NCBI RefSeq assembly: GCF_052857255.1
Contig: NC_135500.1
Span: 101,641,394-101,705,393 of the forward strand
Direction of reading: 5' to 3'
DNA length: 64,000 nt
Source: Amblyomma americanum
Lineage: Eukaryota > Arthropoda > Arachnida > Ixodida > Ixodidae
Shown: positions 29,095 through 41,150 of the stretch, one piece after another
Layout: each line of letters starts with the position of its first letter
Numbering within the stretch: the stretch's first letter is position 1
The notes under the pieces: generated by a model
What the model saw: only the letters and a program-made list of their open reading frames with translations
Databases searched by the model: none
What the model was told of the DNA's origin: nothing
Position numbers and translations under genes: made by a program

Positions 29095-32000
29095 CTAGTC
29101 AGGCGCCCCAGTGGCGGTTGCCGCAGCCCGGGCGCGCTGCGTTAAGGGCCTTGGGGCCTCGAGGGTGCAGCAGCCGGACAGGGTCGCCTCCCAGCTCTCT
29201 TGGGTGGGGTTTGGGATAGGGGTTATGGATAGGTTCTGCTGACAGGCCCACACCATGCGGTAGGTGTTAAACACCTCTCCACAGTGTGACCACCGCCCGT
29301 CGAATTGAGGATCGAAATGCTTTAGAGTTGCCGGGCACAGCATCGTGTTAGTGAGCAGGCGCAGGAGTACCCGCTCGTTGGCCTTCCCCAGGTCTTTGCA
29401 CGGGGTGGGAAGAGTTTGGTGCGTGGATTTATAATAATCGCATATTTCCTTAAAAGTGTAAGCCGGAATGAAATCGGGGTCGTGGTCAGCTTTGGGTCTT
29501 ATGGGAAATTCCTGGAGAGAGTTCGCGCGGGCGACGGCGTCAACTGCTTCGTTTCCGCGGAGGCCTTGGTGACCTGGAGCCCAAACGAGAGATTTGTGCG
29601 CAGGATCTGAGTCTCGGCTATAATTTTGGTAGATGCGATAAACCAAGGGAGTGGGCCACCCTTGCTTGACCTTTCGACAAGTTCCTCGCAAGTCGGTGAT
29701 TATGTATTTAGAGGAGGAGTCGGAGGCTGCCAGGGCGATGGCAACTTCTGCGTGAATTGCTGACTGGGCCTAGAAAGTAAGGGCGTCTACTGTTTTGCCT
29801 TCGTGGACGACCACGGCCGTATACCATCCCCTAGGGTCCGGGTCGGAGGCGTCCACGTAGAAGCCTCCTGGTTTGCTCCCAAAATGGCGGTGCTAGGCTG
29901 TCATTATGGTCCTCTTTGGACATGTTGGTGGAGAGAGGCCGCACGTGGAGGGCGCATCTCCAGGGTACGAGAAGGCGGTATCTCTCCTCTGTAAATTGAG
30001 TGTGCTGGATGCGAGGACGGGCTAGAAGGCGGCGACCCGACCCTGTCTTAGTGAGATGAGTGTATTGGTTGTTGAGGTGGGCCTCCTCAAGCCGCCTTAA
30101 AGTGTTCACCATCCCCAGTGCCATGTAGTGGCTGGTAGAGGCAGAAACCAGGATGTCCAGCGCTCGTTTCATGATTTTTGCGGAGGATGACCTCAAGAGC
30201 ATCCTCTTCCTGTTTCTGCAGGTGGAGGTAGGGAGTAGAATACAAGATTTGACTGGTCACGAATTTGTTCGCCAGCCGCAAGGCGTCTTTGCATCGTAAG
30301 CCACCACGCTTGTTAGAAACCCTGCGGACCATGCGGCTCACCTGGTCCCCCACCTGCCGGAGCTTGGCGAGTGTTGTGTCGCAGTGTTGCTGGTTGTATG
30401 TGAAGAGTCCGAGGACTGATTTCCTTGGATTCATGAATGGGACCGCTTTGCAACGAGAGCTGGATTTGTGTCGAGCATGTGCGCGAGGGGCGCAGATGCA
30501 CGAATTTCGATTTCTGCGGGGAGCATTGCAGACCACATTCTCGGGCATAGCGGTCCACTATGCTGGCGGCCATTTTCAGGCTAGTCTCCATGTCCCCTAG
30601 GCGTCCTTGCGTAGATCAGAGGGTGATGTCGTCGGTGTACAGCGCCTGCTGAACCCCTTCAATCGCACCCAGCAGGGCAGGTAGGCGCATCATGGCTATG
30701 CTCAACAGCAGAGGGGACAGCACCGCACATTGTCGAGTCCCCCTCATGCCGAGCAGAAAAGGTCCATGCTCCTGGTCCTGCATTCGGATGTAGGACAGTG
30801 TGTCCGTGAGAAACTGTTTCACGTAATTGAAGGTATTGGTGCCGCAGTGAGTTGGACTCAAGTGTGAGAGTATGACCTCGTGGGTTACGTTGTCGAACGG
30901 TCCTGTCAGGTCGAGCGCGGGGAGAATTTTGTCGTTTTGAGGGTGTGTGATGGGGTTCAAGATTTCATGGTCGAGTTGGAGCAGGACATCCTGTGCGGAT
31001 CGATTGGTTTCCCTCCCTTCGAGTTAAAGGCGACAAGGTCTGTCTTTAAATCAACGGGGAGGAGGTTTCCCTCGGCCAGATCGCATTGATTTAATCTAGA
31101 AGGCAGTGGTACATTGAATCAGGATGGTTCGCCAAAGTTTGACGGTGACCTTGTCTCGGCCCGGCGATGTGCCCCTCTTCATTTTGTCCAGACTGGCCCA
31201 CAGATCGTAAAGCTGGAAAGGCTTGTCCAACTCCGAGTTTTCCCTGCCTGCGTTAGAGTAGGCCGATCAGCGGGCGTCCTGAGTTGTGCACAAGTAGCGA
31301 TCCCGGAGCATCTGTGCCAACTGCGTTGTATTTCCTTGGAATGAGTGCATAAGTTTGTGTAGTTGCTTGTGCGTTTCTTTCCTGGTATGTTTTGGGTTGA
31401 TGAGGACTCGGAAGAGCCGCTACGTGTTGCGGCTCGAGATCTCTCTCGCCGCCGTGTTGCAGCGGTCCACCCAGTTTGAGTCAGCGAATTAGGCTGCGAA
31501 CTCTGCTGCCTGCCGGGTGAGGTCCGCAATGCGCGCTTTGAGCTTCTTGGATTCTGGCGCTTCCAGCGGCGCGTAAGGCACCGACGCGCTTCCCAGAGGT
31601 GGAGGAGGTTTATGTCCACGTCCGTGCCACCTCTCTGAGCTGTTTCTGCTTCTCATGGGAGCGAAGGTGCAATATGACTGACGGAGACCAGTTCGTGTAG
31701 TCCTGCTCGGTGATGTTTGTGTTGGCGTCGGATGGGAAATTTTGAAAAAAGGTGGTCCAAATGGGGATGCGTGCTTGTGTGGTGGGACGCTTTAGGGGGC
31801 GTGTATAAACAGTGGTGTTGACGATGCAGTGGTCGCGGCCGAAGGTACCGTCGGTGTTGATCCAATCTGCGTGTCTTTTGTTGAGAGTGAAGGTGAGGTC
31901 CGGGCATGTGTCTCGGCTCACCGAGTTGCCTGCGCGGGTAGGAAATGCCGGGTCGGTGTGGAGGGTGAGCCCCAGTGTGGACGCCAACTCCACCAGCATG

Positions 32001-32440
32001 CGTCCGCGTAATTCCTCCTTACGATAGCCACATAGCTGTCTAAGAGCGTTGAAGTCGCCCACAATCAGCAGGGAGTCGCGACCCTTCCTTTAAGTGCACG
32101 GCTAAAGAAGTCCGCGAAGGCCACTGTCTTCAGTTTCGGGGACCAGTATACATTAAGTACGTGGAGGGCAGGATCCGATCGACGAAGGGGAAGGATCCTT
32201 ACCGTCGCGTACGTGTACGGTATATTGAGATCGAGGTAAATTTCGGTTTCTGTGTACGACTTGTGTACGAGGAGACACTTCGCGTAGTTAGTCAACTTGG
32301 CCGCCGCTCCCGGATCCTGGAGGATGACCATGGCGGGCAAAGCCTCGAAAGTTTCTAGGTAGAGGCGCAGGTTCGTGCGCTTCTGCCCAGCCTTGAAGCC
32401 TCTACAATTCTATTGCGTTACATTTACCAATTCTTGTGTT
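29095..32440 (-). pseudogene. ORF2 (endonuclease-RT-RNase H) of LINE D
   Basis: Endonuclease blocks MVILQDPGAAAKLTNYAK, RILPLRRSDPALHVLNVYWSP, GDFNALRQLCGYRKEE and GRDHCIVNTTV (32340-31800). RT: LDLTGPFDNVTHEVIL, MRGTRQCAVLSPLLL in place of GTPQGAVLSPLLF, and ALYTDDITL in place of YADD (30960-30616). Thumb VSRMVRRVSNKRGG (about 30320). RNase H SLVWAPGHQGLRGNEAVDAVARA (about 29560). C-terminal finger CPATLKHFDPQFDGRWSHCGEV...WAC (about 29340-29255). The altered motif B and YTDD suggest loss of activity even apart from the frameshifts. Confidence 0.85.
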
Positions 32441-32461
32441 TTCGGAGGAGGGGAACGCTTG

Positions 32462-34547
32462 TTAGGCCGTCCTGCCATCATTAGGATAGGAGGTGAGAGA
32501 TGGGGGCTGATGAGAGTCCGGCCCAGAGCCAGCGCCGGGTGGGGGTGCGGGGTTGGAGCCCTCTGATTCCGCGTCTCTGGGATTGCCGATAATTTTCTTG
32601 TGCCTGTTGAAGGCTGGGATCCCCTCGAACCGCCGGCTCGTTCGGGTGGTTTTCGATTTCAAGCAGCGGCTGATAGCTACAGGGACCGATGCCGAGCATT
32701 CGGTCTCCATGCAGTTCATCGCCACTTCTACCATTTTCTGGAGATGGAAGGTGAGATGCGCCTCCATCTCGGCCATTGCGACGCGATAGTGGGCGGCAGT
32801 TCTTGTTCACTCTCCATGGTGTCGGAATTAGGGACACCTGTTGCAGCAGCTAGCTTTTCTTCTAAATTTTGAATTCTGGTGAGCAACTTCCCGATCTGTG
32901 CTCTAAGCTGCTCATTTTGTCTGCGCCTTTCGACATCTACGCCGTAAGCCGAGGATGTGGAAGTGGGTGAGGAGGAGGGAGGGCAAAAGGCGACTCCTGC
33001 CCAGCTGCTCACCTGAGAGTGTTTTTGCAGCCCCTGGGCCCGGGCTTCGGCAGCGCCACTTCTTTTAAGGGCGGGGAAGTGCTTGGCGTCGTCTCCACTA
33101 GGGGGTAGTGACGGCGCCTGCTTATTCTTCTTGATTTTCTTCTTTCTCTTCTTCTCTCCCGTTGACTTCAGTCCGCGAGATGAGGAGGACGGGTTGACGT
33201 CTCCCTCGCGCGAGCCGGCGGCCTGATTGCCGCGTACCGCCCGCCAATGGCTCCGTCGGCGGAGGGACCTCGCCTGTTTCCAGGCGCTGCCTTCTCGGAT
33301 ACTCCATGTTGGGAGGGCTTGGCTCCGGCAAGATGAAGTCGCCGGAATTTCACCGTGGACTCTTTCGAACCCGTGGGGTGGGCTAGTCCACAGATTGCAC
33401 AGGTTTGGTTACACTCGTGTGGCGCACGGCTGTCCTGCGTCACAGTCACAGTTCGGCCGCAAAAGCCACACTTAGGTGAGTTCCGCGTGAAGCAAGTGTC
33501 CGCGCGGTGTCCCACAGTACCCCACTTCACACAGGCTGGCACGGCTCGTTTGTATTCTCGGATGGGGTGAGTTCTCCGTTGTAGTGGACGTACCGCGGGA
33601 CCACCTTTCTTACTAAGGTGATTACCGCGATGGTTTATTTTTCGAGGCGGCGAATGCTGGAAATCTGGCCACCTCACTGTAAAGGCAACGCGAGCGCTCT
33701 CACGTTTTTTGAGCGACACGGACCTTGTCTCGCGTTTGTGATGTCAGAAAGTGAGAAAGTGTGCCTTGTTTTTTTTTAAGTAGTTTTTCATCTGCCTCCT
33801 CCCATTATCATCGTCCTCCATCGTGACCTTCTTTTATCTCCTCTTCCCGTTCCCCAGAGCAGAGTAGCAGGCCAGATATTTATTTTTCAGGCCAACCTCT
33901 CTGCCTTTTGCTATCAATAAACCCTCTCTCTCTCTTGGGCGGTGAGCGTCGCGCTGGTTTCTTCGTCGGAGATGCCTCCGATGACGCCGCGGCACACGTC
34001 CCGGTTTGTTTCAAAGTCCCATGTACTGGAAGGGTGCCTTTGTTTGTGGACAATGTCAATCCGCCGAGCAGGCAATCGGCGAGGTGCGGATTTTATGCGC
34101 CCACAACGCGCAGATTCTGCTCCAAGGCGAGGACGATGTTCAGAATGTTCACGGCAGTATAAATGCCGAGGTGCGAATTCAGGGCTTTGCCCATCTCACC
34201 CCAGTCGCCAGGTAATCCTTATGTCGGCGGTGACCCTGGCCTTGATGATGATCACGTAGTCTTCAGGGATCATCTGTGGCGTAGGCAGGGCTTCAACTGA
34301 CGCGACTGGGCTTGGTTTCTGCGCGATGAGGCAGGCCCGTGCCCGAGAGCTTGCTGCTTGGCTTGGGAGGCCGCTGATGTGGCAGCCGCCATGTAGGAGC
34401 CGGCACTGCCACGCCGGTTAACGTGTTGAAAAAGCTCCTCGTGCTCGAAACGTGCGGATCCGCGGGAGCTTCTGGTCCGGTAGCCGAAACAGTCGTTCAC
34501 GCCATTTCGGAAGAGTCGTAGCCCCTTAGAGGGGCTTGAGAAGCCAT
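32462..34547 (-). pseudogene. ORF1 (three zinc knuckles) of LINE D
   Basis: ATG at 34547 (MASQAPLRGYDSSEMA then stop). Later pieces: RDVCRGVIGGISDEETSATLTA (about 34005-33940), then after an insertion KVVPRYVHYNGELTP. Three knuckles follow: CVKWGTVGHRADTC (first cysteine pair altered), CGFCGRTVTVTQDSRAPHEC and CAICGLAHPTGSKES. A coiled-coil-like stretch RQNEQLRAQIGKLLTRIQNLEEKL (about 32930-32860) is near the end. The parallel ORF1 in LINE E has the same order. Confidence 0.8.
33715..33937 (+). mobile_element. Short LINE 3'-UTR insertion in LINE D ORF1
   Basis: ORF1 coding breaks between SATLTA (about 33940) and NVRALAL (about 33705). The intervening plus-strand sequence is pyrimidine-rich and ends aataaaccctctctctctct (33916-33935), which is a LINE 3' end with a CT tail. 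A weak shared gagcg.c lies at both edges, a possible short target duplication. I read it as a strongly 5'-truncated LINE of another family. Confidence 0.6.
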
Positions 34548-34640
34548 CTTAAAAGCTGCCGAGGGTGTCACCACCGCGGGACCGACGCAGCCGTTAGGCC
34601 TAGCGCCTACTCCTCTTGACAAAGAGAAAATCTCCCCCCG

Positions 34641-35785
34641 CAAAGCGAAAATTGGGCCCACCTGGCGAAACTTGGTGGCTACAGAGTCCTGGTGACGTTA
34701 GAAATCCGCTCGCATAATTTTCAGGAGAGGCCAAAATGATGCGCCGCAAGAAATGGCGACACTTGACAGAGCCGATATTGCATGCGTCCGCTCGCGTTCT
34801 CTCTCTCTGTGTGCTCTCCCGTGCTGATGGGCCTGGTTCATCAAGCCTCCTCTTGGCTTTACAGGCCCGAGTCTGTATATATCACAATATGTCGCGGCAA
34901 TTAAATAATTATTGTTATTATTGCTATTTATTTCCAGCGTGAAACTAATAAATGCAAGTATTTAATAGACAACTTATAACGGAAAATGGAGTAGAGTGCA
35001 CTCGGAGAATCAGTGATAAGTATGGAACAATATTATATCCGTTTTATGCCGCCATATTATTGAAACAATTAAACCCCGTATTTCTTAAATGTGTTAAAAA
35101 GTTGGGTAATGAACAGTACACCAACGATGATGTCAAAAAGAAATTGGTTAAAAAACTACATACCTTGTCTTTCGCGCAGTATATAGATTACAATTTCTAT
35201 AATAAGGTACAACTGCGACTGTAACTTTAACAGAAAAAACGAAAAACAGGTGATAATTACAGAAAACAGTCTGGTACAGAACACCTCGCATTTTGTAGGA
35301 TGAATACATTATCATGGCAGCATTTCAAACGTCAAGGAAATTTTGATGAATATTTCTTTGAGAATGTCGAAAAGATTGTTCTTTTGATATAGAAATGTTC
35401 GAGAAATTTCGCATTTACTGGGCTTTAATTTTATAACCTTCACGTTTGACTTCTGGTGCCTGCACACGAGGCTGAACACGCGCTCGCTCGACATCTCTAC
35501 TGCCGAGCAGCCGTAGAACAACCCGGAAGGAAGGGTATGAAAGATTTGATCATTATATACAACATACTCACCGAGCACTATAAATTACTTAGAGGGATAT
35601 TTTCATTCCCAGATTGGTCTGTCTCCAATAATGACGCGCGCATTTGGAGGCGGTTACAAGCTGGAAATTATATCTGCCCAGTCTGGGTCTACCTGACACA
35701 GACCTGGGATGAAGAAGATTTAAAATAAAAAATTGCGGTGAAAGGGGCACTTTTCACCACCTAAGTTGTGAATGCACCGGTCCCC
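34641..35785. other. Unassigned AT-rich interval
   Basis: No coding or repeat motif was recognised. Plus ORFs of up to 90 codons (34952-35224) are Lys/Tyr-rich and fit AT-rich chance ORFs, although YPFYAAILLKQLNPVFLKC looks somewhat protein-like. Confidence 0.35.
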
Positions 35786-36020
35786 TGGGCGCCGGCTTAA
35801 ACATAAACATTAGAGAAGCCTGGGAAGTTTTTCTGCGTAGCGAGGACCGCGCCATCCAGCAGTAAGCCACCCGCCTGGCGGCTGAGGCCGTCAAGAAGTA
35901 TCTTCACTTGTCCTTAGTCTGCGGAGTATCCCGTACCAGCGTCCAAGGACAGCATGCCGGGACCGGGGATTTCGAGGCTCCTTCTTGGTGGACAATAAAG
36001 ATTTCATTCATTCAATACCT
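35786..36020 (+). mobile_element. LINE 3' end with ATTC tail
   Basis: A C-terminal peptide EAWEVFLRSEDRAIQQ (about 35815-35862) followed by a stop, AAEAVKKYLHLS, a 3' UTR and gacaataaagatttcattcattca (35991-36014). The tail is the same type as at 6843-6866 and 11450-11495. 5'-truncated. Confidence 0.7.
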
Positions 36021-36434
36021 CACGGCGTGATTGAAATGTCCGTCTGCATTTGACGCACTTACTGTGCCTTTCCTTCCTTCTATAATCACATTCACAACGG
36101 AGGCGCCCTAGAGCCAATTCAGGGAGCAGCGTCACTGCAGCCCCTGATGGCGGTGGTGTTGAGAACTTTTGAAGCGTAAAGCTTCACTACGCCAGTTTTT
36201 CGAGCGGTAAGTAGGGCCGCAAGTTTGAACTTGAATATCGCTTGGGGTCAAACCATGAGCATAACTTCTGGCAGTCAGCTTCGACACCAAGTTGTTCAAT
36301 TAGGTCAAGGTGAAAGGTCAAAGTCGAGATAGTTTGGGTATAGCCGCTGGTGTCGCTGCTGTAGCTTACATCACGCCGGTACTAATTTCCGGTGCGATAG
36401 ACTAATGTGGGACTAATGTACGCGTATTATATAG
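36021..36434. other. Unassigned interval
   Basis: No motif was recognised. It lies between two unrelated LINE fragments. Confidence 0.35.
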
Positions 36435-37388
36435 TTCCAATGACTGAAAAGAAGGAAAATTTGCAGAAGTTGACAGACATTTATGGTACAGAGGGAGATA
36501 GATTAGGTTTCTACTTTAGTGAGAAAAAATGAGCAGTAATTATAATTAATGATGAGGGCGACGAGCATAGAATACAGGAGTTCACGCTAGAAGTTGTTGA
36601 TGAGTACCAGTATCATGGTGTGTGGATAAATAACGGTGCTGAGTGTCTGACAGAGCATGAAAAATATGTAATTAATAAAGCAACTAGGAATGCAACTGTC
36701 ATGGAAAATAGACACTGTAGAATTGCAATAGGTATGAATTTCTAAGAGGGATATGGAAAGGGATGATGGTCCCTAATCTAACTTTCCGCTGCGCGATCCT
36801 GTGCATAAAACCACATGTTCAAGCAAGGTTAGAAATCAAACAACGCGGTGTAAGGAGGCTAGCTTTGAGAGCACAACATGGCAATACACCAAATGAGGAG
36901 GTAAAGGGTGATATGAGGCGGTAATTGTTCGAGAGCGCAGAAGCTAGCAGTAAAATAGCAATTGAGGAGCGATAGAGAAAAATTGGGGGAAAGCATTGGG
37001 CTAAGAAACTTTTTAAATACCGGTGCATAAGGAATCTTGACACGAAAAGCAGAAAACGAACTAGAAACTTGAAAAGCAAACATATGAACAGCTGTAGCGG
37101 TACAAATCAGCAATTATCGCTCAAGACAAAAGTTCTAAAACACAGGGAGCTCTGGAAAACAGGGATGCTGACGAAATCGACACTGGGAACATAGAGGATC
37201 TTTAAGCAGGAAGTTGTCAAAGAGGATAACTATGATAATTACAGGGGAAGCTCTTTATGTTTGAAGCCAGAATGAGAGTTTTGCGGACTAAGACATTTAG
37301 AGTCAGGTACCACGATATGGACACGTTGTGTGGTGCTTGTGAAGAGGAGAAGGAGACGGCTGAACACTTGATAAGTTTCTTGACGATT
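36435..37388 (+). pseudogene. LINE remnant, C-terminal part (clade uncertain)
   Basis: Translation in shifting frames gives ENLQKLTDIYGTEGDRLGFYFSEKK, NDEGDEHRIQEFTLEVVDEYQYHGVWINNG, QHGNTPNEEVKGDM, KIAIEER.RKIGGKHWAKKLFKY, TGMLTKSTLGT, and a CxxC...H finger CGACEEEKETAEHL (about 37330-37371). These belong to a LINE type common in tick genomes, distinct from the I-group copies. I would not name the clade. Many stops. It is abruptly cut at 37388 by a minus-strand LINE. Confidence 0.7.
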
Positions 37389-37399
37389 GTAAGGTCAGG

Positions 37400-38026
37400 G
37401 CATGAATGGCGCGTGACGCTGTTTCCTTCGCGGGTTGGGTATAAAGGATCAGTAAGTATTTCCAGGCCCAGGGCATTCCGAGCTTGTACCACGCTCAGAC
37501 CACGCAACGAGTTCGTTTTGTAGCCCCATTCACTGTGGGGGGCGTTAAAGTCACCGAGTGCGATAAGCTGATGCGTAACAGCTAGTTGATCTGCCTCTTG
37601 ATGTATGTCAGAGAAATCGGCCTTGGTTGCTCGTGAGGGCTGATACACATTCAGAACGAAGGTTCTCTTGTGGCCCCTCTTGTTGGGAATGACCTCGATC
37701 ATGTTGTAGTTGATTTGTTCTCTCAAGGAGTGTTCGACCACCGTGATGTCCTTAGAAACAAGGGTGGCAACTTTTGGCGAGCTCGCGCTGTGGACTGTGT
37801 AATATCCTGGGAGAGTCGGCGCCGGGTCGGCTCCTACCTCTTGCAGGCAGATTATATCGGGTCGAATGGGGGTGACATTGATGTATTGTTTCAAGAGGCT
37901 TTGTTTTTTTCTGAAACTTCGGCAATTCCTTTGCCAGATCTCTAGGCGGTCAGGAGTGCCTGATTTAGAGAGCGGAGCCATCCTGGTGGTTGGTAAAGCT
38001 CTGACAGATTCGTTGTCGCTACTCAT
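37400..38026 (-). pseudogene. AP endonuclease domain of a LINE ORF2 (fragment)
   Basis: An open frame of about 210 codons reads IWQRNCRSFRKKQSLLKQYI, IICLQEVGADP (catalytic Glu of QE), RTFVLNVYQPSRATKADFSDI, LIALGDFNAPHSEWGYKT (catalytic GDFNAPH) and GNSVTRHSCPDLTI. The Asp-His end (SDH) lies beyond the breakpoint and is missing. This is the best-preserved endonuclease stretch of this subfamily in the window. Its start Met is at 38026. Confidence 0.8.
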
Positions 38027-38242
38027 AGCGACCGCCGCGGTCGCGGACCGGTAGGTTTTTGCTCGAGGGTTGTCAGAGCTGGTAACACGTTTTCTGCTAG
38101 GGGCTTTGGTGTTTATCAGTGCTTGTAGGGTAAAAAATTGGGCGTCCTGTGCGTCCAGCCGCGCGCCTATTTGTGCGATTTGGGCTGAGAGCTGGGAGGT
38201 GAATGTTGTGAGAAGGGGGTGTATGTTGTTCAGAATGTTATT

Positions 38243-39300
38243 CTAGAGACGTCCCTCTATTTCTTCATATGTGTTGGGGAGGGGGGTGGCTGTCGGTTGG
38301 CGAGGTGGGGGAGTGGGTGTCGCCACTGGTGGTAGCAGTGGTTTGGGAGAAGTCTCAGCGTCCCGGGGCGCAGGAGGTGGGGTACGTTGAACGTGGGGGG
38401 TGGTGAGAGGAGTGCACTTGCGGGCTAGCTCCGCTACCTGCGATCGTAGCTTGTCGATAGTGTGTGCCATTTTTGCGCAGTCTGAGCATTTGGGTAGAGT
38501 GGGTGTGTTTGAAGGAACAATGGGAGAGTTCTTAACGAGCTTTGCCCAGCTCACCTTTTTGTCCGTGGCCTTGGCTTGCCCCTGGTGTGGCCGGCTAATT
38601 TACTTTTTTTGCTTGGGTGCAGGGGGAGGAGGGGTTGACCGGTTGGTGGAGACGGATCTCGATCTGCTCCTACTGCTGCAGCTGTGGCTGGATGACTCGT
38701 CGTCCGTGCTGAACCAGCGCGGCGTCCGAGTTCGGGCCTGGTTGTCTTTCCTGGACCGGTGTTGTTCCTTGATGGGTGGGGTGGAGGATCGGACGGATGG
38801 TGGCTTTTGCTTGAGTGGTTTGAATCAATTGGGGCACTCCTTGCTGCCGGTTTCGTGTGTTCCTCCGCACAGAGCACACTTCGGCAGGCACTGATGTCCG
38901 TCAGGAGGATTTTGGGCCCCGCATTTCCTGCAGGCCGCCAGGTCTGGTGTGGGGCACACATCGGAGCGATGACCCGGCGGCATGCACACATAGCAGAATT
39001 GTCGTGCTGGGCGGTACAGATGGCAAAGAAACTCCGCGCTCTTGAAGTACACTACTTTGGGGGTGGTCGGGCAGTTGAAAGTGATCAGCATCGACGATGT
39101 TTTGCCCATGCGTCGTACGTCGAGTACGGTGGTCCCGCGTGAGCGAATGTATAGGCCCGTCTGAAGAGCTTCTGGTGTCACGTAATCCGGAATTCCGTGG
39201 ATTACGCCCCGTCTGTCGTGCTCTGTGAAATGTATGTAGGCGTTCACGTCATGAGTGAGGTCTCCAAGGGACAGTGTCTTGATTTGTCGCAGTTCGTTGG
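38243..39300 (-). pseudogene. ORF1 (three zinc knuckles) of the LINE at 37389-39340
   Basis: AYIHFTEHDRRGVIHGIPDYVTPEALQ and KVVYFKSAEFLCHLYRPARQFC lead to knuckles CYVCMPPGHRSDVC, CRKCGAQNPPDGHQC and CALCGGTHETGSKEC (about 39030-38840). Then come a Ser/Pro-rich stretch (38880-38600) and KSDKKVSWAKLVKNS with a helical segment (38554-38400). Frameshifts separate the pieces. It is a nucleic-acid chaperone-type ORF1 by analogy to other I-group LINEs. Confidence 0.75.
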
Positions 39301-39340
39301 CAACTTCTGAGTGCGGAGTGCTCGCTACGAGGATATTTGA

Positions 39341-40285
39341 TTCCTAGTGGGGGCGGAGGAGGTATCTTTCTTCCACCTGCTGCGGTTCTGGATGTGCCGT
39401 GCATGCACAGAAACTGACTACCTCGCGACCGCTGCGCATCAACTACCTGCCAGCGATCTGCCCCTTGGGCTGGAAGACGTGCGTGCGGCCATCCACGACC
39501 ATCTCCGAAAGCAGCACCCCGACCCACGCATCGCAGGAGGTGAGCGCATCGACAGTATCACCGGCTGTCACGAACTTACACGGTCACTACGTGTAATGAT
39601 CCTCCGCGCGCGCATTGGCTGCGTGTTGCCCGGGGAACGACGGGAGCGTCACGGAATCGCGACGAGTCATGTGTGTGATGGATGCGGTGCAGTGGAAACA
39701 CTAGAACAGCTGCTCCTTCACTGTGCCGCGTTCGCCGATGCTCACCACGATATGCTTGCGGCCTATAGGGCGCTGGGCATACTACCACACTCCCTCAAGA
39801 CGCTATTGTGGACGCAGGGCAGTGCGCGCACTTGTGAGCGAACCTTGGTAAGCCTCTGTACATTTCTCGAACACACGAGCTTGACGTCCCGTGTGTTCTC
39901 CGTCAGGTAGTTACACGCAGTGACCGAACGCTCCGCGAGTTCTACCTTGAACGATTAATAACTGGACGCCCCACTCCAGTTGTAACCTACACAGTGCTGT
40001 GCGCGTGTGTGAGTTCATTCCTCTAAAATGAACTAATCACGCGCACAACCTGGACACATTTCTTATTGTGTAAATAGTTTGTACATATTACTTCTTCCCC
40101 TATTCTCTCTTCCTGTCCCCTCACCTCTTTCATTTCATTTTTCCATTCTGCCTGCTATGCTTTTTTTCCGCTGCCCCAGCTCAGGTGCTTCAGTACTGAT
40201 GGCGGATGCTGGGGCTAGCAAAAATCTTTCCTTCCTTTTTGCTATTATTTTATTCATAACTACTACCAACACCACATGCACCTAA
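39341..40285 (+). mobile_element. LINE C-terminal ORF and 3' UTR (another family)
   Basis: The ORF part (39347-39910) contains DLPLGLEDVRAAIHDHLRKQH, LRVMILRARIGCVLPGERRERHG, the finger CDGCGAVETLEQLLLHC and a stop at 39908. A 3' UTR with a pyrimidine tract, cagctcaggtgcttcagtactga and an AT-rich end (about 40285) follows. This layout is common in tick LINEs of a type other than the I-group copies here. 5'-truncated. Confidence 0.7.
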
Positions 40286-40585
40286 ACAAAAGGTATGAAC
40301 ACGCATGCGCCTAGGCAAAACATACGTATCAGTCGAGATTTGGTTTTCGTGTTACCCTCGTAGTACGTGAAAGGCCCATACTGGGTTAACGAAATTTCGG
40401 GCTTGCAGGCGCCGCCATGCGGTCGCTTCTCAATTACTTAGTTCTTATCCGGCGGTGGCACCAGTTTTCAGTTGTCTGTAGTTCTCAACGATTTCGGAAT
40501 AGGTTTGCGCGCTCGTCCAGGTTCCGACAGTCAGGAGGTTCCATGGTTATCCGGAAGCAGAGAATATGGGATTGCGCTGACTACC
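40286..40585. other. Unassigned interval
   Basis: Two overlapping plus ORFs (40417-40686, 40472-40702) extend into the LINE tail. The part before 40600 has no motif I recognise. Confidence 0.35.
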
Positions 40586-40830
40586 CCGGAGTCGACGAAG
40601 ATATTGATAGCAGAGAAAGCTGGAAAGCCCTGCTGCGTAGTGAAGAAGTTACTCGGCAGAAACAAGCCAGTCCGCGTGGTGGCTGAGACCGTGAAGAGAT
40701 AAAATCTTTTTGTTAGCCTTTAGTCAGCGAAGCTCCAGCCACCGTCCTCCAGGTCTGCAAGCCACGGCAGTGAGTAGTAAGGGGTCTCCATTTCCGGTGT
40801 GAATAAAGGCTCTCATCCACCCATCCATCC
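40586..40830 (+). mobile_element. LINE 3' end with CATC-type tail
   Basis: ESWKALLRSEEVTRQKQ (about 40618-40668) is the C-terminal motif also seen at 8140 and 35815. It is followed by a 3' UTR and gtgaataaaggctctcatccacccatccatcc (40798-40830). Confidence 0.7.
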
Positions 40831-41150
40831 AGTCGAGATTTCCAACACGTGAAAATGTCGCCACTTGATTTTCGCTGCCGGCGCACTCCACGGCGTCGTT
40901 GGTTCCGCCGTTTTTTGAAGCTGCTGACGGCTCGAACATGCATGGTGAATGTCCAAACTGCTCAACACTGCTTGAATTATCCATAAATTCCAAAACGTGG
41001 TCCTTAAAAGCCAGCTGAAGCAATGCGCTACGCAGCAACGCAGTCGCTGCCTGCCGCAGATCCGCGTGGATGACGTCACGACAGTCCCGGCCAATCGCGG
41101 GCAAGAGCGGTGTTCGCTCGGCGCCCTGAGGCGATGGGGCGCGTTTTCTT
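40831..41150. other. Unassigned interval
   Basis: The minus frame reads DHVLEFMDNSSSVEQFGHSPCMF, which looks protein-like (about 41000-40930) but was not recognised. It could be an exon relic or DNA transposon flank. Confidence 0.35.

Larger units (their letters stand above)
28995..34640 (-). mobile_element. I-group LINE copy D, near full length
   Basis: On the minus strand: a 5' end near 34640 with CGCTAGGCCTA about 46 bases before the ORF1 ATG (34547), ORF1 with zinc knuckles, ORF2 with endonuclease, RT and RNase H, and a 3' end aataaatgttttgaccaccaccaccc at 28999-29024. Same family as copy E (42606-48420) and copy A (3607-5690). Many frameshifts and stops, and a 3'-UTR-like insertion at 33715-33937. 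Total about 5.6 kb. Confidence 0.85.
37389..39340 (-). mobile_element. I-group LINE (subfamily 2) 5' half: ORF1 and endonuclease
   Basis: Minus strand: ORF1 knuckles (about 39080-38840), Pro-rich linker, then endonuclease (38026-37400). RT onward is absent, because the sequence switches to an unrelated plus-strand LINE at 37388. The 5' side stops near 39340 in mid ORF1 against another plus-strand LINE. It is therefore an internal fragment. Confidence 0.75.

Noticed and set aside
35312..35728. Similarity between 2380-2440 and 35320-35400 (short gatgaa...tttgatata words)
   Set aside because: Too short and AT-rich to separate from chance by eye.
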